DNA of 14,878 nt, from positions 1 through 14,878 of the forward strand of contig JAGRHE010000052.1 of assembly GCA_020445165.1 (NCBI GenBank), given 5' to 3'. This document shows, piece by piece, positions 13,329 to 14,878 of this stretch. Each line of letters opens with the position of its first letter. The first letter of the stretch is position 1. The stretch is from Gammaproteobacteria bacterium. GTDB taxonomy: Bacteria; Pseudomonadota; Gammaproteobacteria; Chromatiales; Sedimenticolaceae. The translations under genes were made by a program, and so were the position numbers. The notes under the pieces were generated by a model. It did no database searches and was not told where the DNA came from. It saw nothing but the letters and a program-made list of their open reading frames with translations.

Positions 13329-14002
13329 CGCGCATCTCCTCGCGAGGTATCCGACGGTACTGAGTCGGCCCTGGTTTGCTTCTGGGAGAAGCGTTCGGAG
13401 AATGCGATCTCTTCAAGCGGCAGTCGCCGGCTCGGCTTCTCTCGCTCCTGCAGTGCAGGTGGAAGGTCGGACGGATCGGCCTGTCGGCCAATTGCGATGG
13501 CTATTTCGACTTGGTAACTGTCCGGCACGGATAGCTGCCGCCTGACGTCGTCGAAGTGAATGCCGGCCATGGCGTGGGCCTGATACCCCAGGGTCGTTGC
13601 CTGCAGCGCCAACTGAGCCCACGCCGCGCCGGCGTCGAAGCTATGGGTCCGCGAAGGCTTTGTCGGGCTTGAACCCTGTGCGGGCGTGAGTGTGTCGGAG
13701 ACGAGAAAGACCAATGCGGACGCATTTTTCGCCCAGCTGGCATTGAAAGCATCGAGCAAGCCGAGGAAGTCATCCCAGTGAGCGTCCTTGCGCATCGCAT
13801 AGATGAATCGCCAAGGTTGAACGTTATAGGCCGATGGCGCCCAGCGCGCCGCTTCAAGCATGGTGTACAAGTCACCTTCCGGCATGGTCCTCGCCTCGAA
13901 CGCACGCGGCGACCACCGATTCACGAAGACTGGATCCACCGGGTGGTCTGGTTGGCGGAACTCGCTGGCGGTTGCATCAAGCTGTCGTGCGAAACGTGTC
14001 AT
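13325..14002 (-). CDS. Nitroreductase-family flavoprotein
   Basis: This is a 225-residue protein of the FMN-dependent nitroreductase family, which uses NAD(P)H to reduce nitro-aromatics, quinones or enones. The N-terminal FMN phosphate site is NRWSPRAFE. The conserved substrate and flavin loop is ARWAPSAYNVQPWRFIYA (S-x-x-N-x-Q-P-W). Later come FLVSD, the GAAWAQLALQATTLGYQAHA helix and the C-terminal strand VEIAIAIGR. The ATG at 14002 has AGAGGG upstream; the frame is open to 14119 but those residues are not family-like. It is the first gene of an operon with the EamA exporter and is divergent from the ABM-fold gene. The candidate operator at 14097-14130 lies 95-128 bases upstream. Confidence 0.92.
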   Translation of the reverse strand: MTRFARQLDATASEFRQPDHPVDPVFVNRWSPRAFEARTMPEGDLYTMLEAARWAPSAYNVQPWRFIYAMRKDAHWDDFLGLLDAFNASWAKNASALVFLVSDTLTPAQGSSPTKPSRTHSFDAGAAWAQLALQATTLGYQAHAMAGIHFDDVRRQLSVPDSYQVEIAIAIGRQADPSDLPPALQEREKPSRRLPLEEIAFSERFSQKQTRADSVPSDTSRGDAR

Positions 14003-14096
14003 CGTCGTGTCCCTCTTATGAGCGTCAAATGCGGGGCAGCAGGCTTGTGTCACCGGCTGCAGCCTTGAGGAAAACGATAGGGATTTGGCTGAGAAA

Positions 14097-14130
14097 GATA
14101 ATCGGAGCTGCCGGAACAAGATTGTTCACG
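14097..14130. promoter_or_regulatory. Candidate LysR operator, copy 2
   Basis: GATAATC (14097-14103) is followed 17 bases later (start to start) by the perfect 14-base palindrome GAACAAGATTGTTC (14114-14127; arms GAACAA/TTGTTC). The same elements, order and spacing occur at 11387-11420. It lies in the 257-base gap between the divergent nitroreductase and ABM-fold genes. Confidence 0.6.
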
Positions 14131-14259
14131 AATCTGTGCAAATGGGGCGTTGCTGGGTCGAACGCCCGCTACTAGGCTTTTCGCAGGTTGCTGATGAGTG
14201 ACTGCATTTGCAGAGCAGCCTTCCTGGTGGCCGCCAGGCAACAAATGGAGGCGGGGCAG

Positions 14260-14556
14260 ATGTTCCGAGTGATTTATCGCTGGGAAGTCCTACCGAAAGA
14301 TTTCGACGACTTCAGACGGGTCTGGCGCGTTACGACAAACAGAATCCACGAGTCTGTACCGGGAGCGCTGGGAAGTCTCATGCTGCGTGCGAACGACAGG
14401 CATTCTGAAGTACTGACCGTCGCAAAGTGGGAGTCCGAGGAATCCTGGAGAAGGTTCTGGGGAAACCAAGACCCGGAAGAGATGCAGGGAATGCGGAAGT
14501 TGGGAAAGCGTGTTTCCGTGGAAACCTACAACGAAGTAGACGACTACACGCGTTGA
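14260..14556 (+). CDS. ABM-fold (antibiotic biosynthesis monooxygenase-like) protein
   Basis: This is a 98-residue protein with the alternating strand and helix pattern of the dimeric alpha/beta-barrel ABM fold: VIYRWEVLPKDFDDFRRVW, then GALGSLMLRAN, then SEVLTVAKWESEESWRRFW, with a short C-terminal strand (VSVETY). The fold is used by small monooxygenases, haem-degrading enzymes and stress proteins; no catalytic residue can be assigned. The ATG at 14260 is chosen because GGAGG (14247-14251) lies 8 bases upstream; the ATGs at 14188, 14194 and 14245 lack a site. It is divergent from the nitroreductase gene and shares its regulatory gap, so the two may respond to the same signal, for instance reactive quinones. 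This last point is inference. Confidence 0.82.
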   Translation: MFRVIYRWEVLPKDFDDFRRVWRVTTNRIHESVPGALGSLMLRANDRHSEVLTVAKWESEESWRRFWGNQDPEEMQGMRKLGKRVSVETYNEVDDYTR

Positions 14557-14601
14557 ACAGCGCACACGATCGCCAAAGCAAGAACATACTGGTGGAAGAA
14601 G

Positions 14602-14878
14602 CTAGCCGCGCCCGGCGTCGCTGATCTGACAAAGGGTTTCCCTGAGTCGTGGTGCGGCGAAATCGAGAAACCGCCGCATCTTCAGCGGCATCCGGCCGCG
14701 CGACGCATGCACCAGGTGAACCGGCGCGGGCTCCAGCTCATAGGCCTCCAGCACAATCTGCAGCTCGCCGCGGACAATGGCGTCGGCAACCTGGTAATGC
14801 AACAGTCGCGTGATACCGACACCCTGCATCGCCGCCTGCGCCGCGGCCTCGGTCGTGGTCACGGCGAGACGCGGAACC
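14602..14878 (-). CDS. LysR-family regulator, C-terminal part (cut by window edge)
   Basis: The frame ends at TAG 14602-14604 and is open through the right edge, so the start lies outside the window. The visible 91 or so residues are the end of a LysR effector-binding domain: TTTEAAAQAAMQGVGITRLL, then LHYQVADAIVRGELQIVLEA, then PAPVHLVHASRGRMPLKMR and FLDFAAPRLRE. This order (the AAxxGxGI loop, the variable strand, the PVHLVH strand and the PLKMRxFLDF helix) is standard for the family. The GTG at 14862 is inside the domain and is not a start. It is convergent with the ABM-fold gene, 45 bases away, and could also regulate nearby genes. Confidence 0.9.
   Translation of the reverse strand, partial: VPRLAVTTTEAAAQAAMQGVGITRLLHYQVADAIVRGELQIVLEAYELEPAPVHLVHASRGRMPLKMRRFLDFAAPRLRETLCQISDAGRG

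Noticed and set aside
12370..13491. A 373-codon open frame on minus overlapping the EamA and nitroreductase genes
   Set aside because: The other frame gives a clear ten-helix EamA protein with a good ribosome binding site. This frame is Arg-rich and has no domain.
1..14878. CRISPR arrays and tRNA or rRNA genes
   Set aside because: No regularly spaced repeats, cloverleaf patterns or conserved rRNA segments were seen on either strand.

Overview
The window reads as GC-rich chromosomal DNA from a proteobacterium, most likely a gammaproteobacterium. Coding is dense, Shine-Dalgarno sites are good, and ATGA or TGATG gene junctions are frequent. A DsrE2-type sulfur-carrier gene beside a decayed tusA, and a haem protein of the cytochrome P460 family, suggest a relative of chemolithotrophic sulfur- or nitrogen-metabolising bacteria. 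That placement is inference. No tRNA, rRNA, CRISPR array or intact insertion sequence was seen.

Region 1 (1-1229): the 3' end of a membrane-protein gene, then about 840 bases without a convincing gene. This stretch holds several hairpins and a start-less open frame on the minus strand. Region 2 (1230-4878): a regulatory block. An ECF-type sigma factor overlaps a single-domain response regulator, followed by a GNAT-like protein, all on +. Convergent to these is a minus-strand set: a small unknown protein, a four-helix membrane protein and a GAF-domain histidine kinase. Sigma factor, receiver and kinase lie close enough to be parts of one signalling pathway.

Region 3 (4967-7540): a cytochrome P460-family protein and a carboxymuconolactone decarboxylase/AhpD-like protein on minus, divergent from an AraC-type regulator that overlaps a DUF488 gene. 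Region 4 (7570-9482): a minus-strand sulfur-related cluster with a small secreted protein, a degenerate tusA and an intact dsrE2, ending in a clear intrinsic terminator. Just upstream lies a truncated short-chain dehydrogenase remnant. The two remnants make this the most eroded part of the window.

Region 5 (9606-14878): an NmrA-like NAD(P)-binding protein and a secreted protein of unknown function (minus), a divergent LysR regulator (+), an EamA-family exporter and a nitroreductase overlapping by 4 nt (minus), a divergent ABM-fold protein (+), and the 3' part of a second LysR gene (minus). The two divergent intergenic regions, 2.7 kb apart, share a two-part operator-like sequence with identical internal spacing. 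This suggests that one regulator, probably the LysR protein at 11444-12373, controls the secreted-protein, nitroreductase/exporter and ABM genes together. That shared operator and the decayed tusA are the observations most worth following up.
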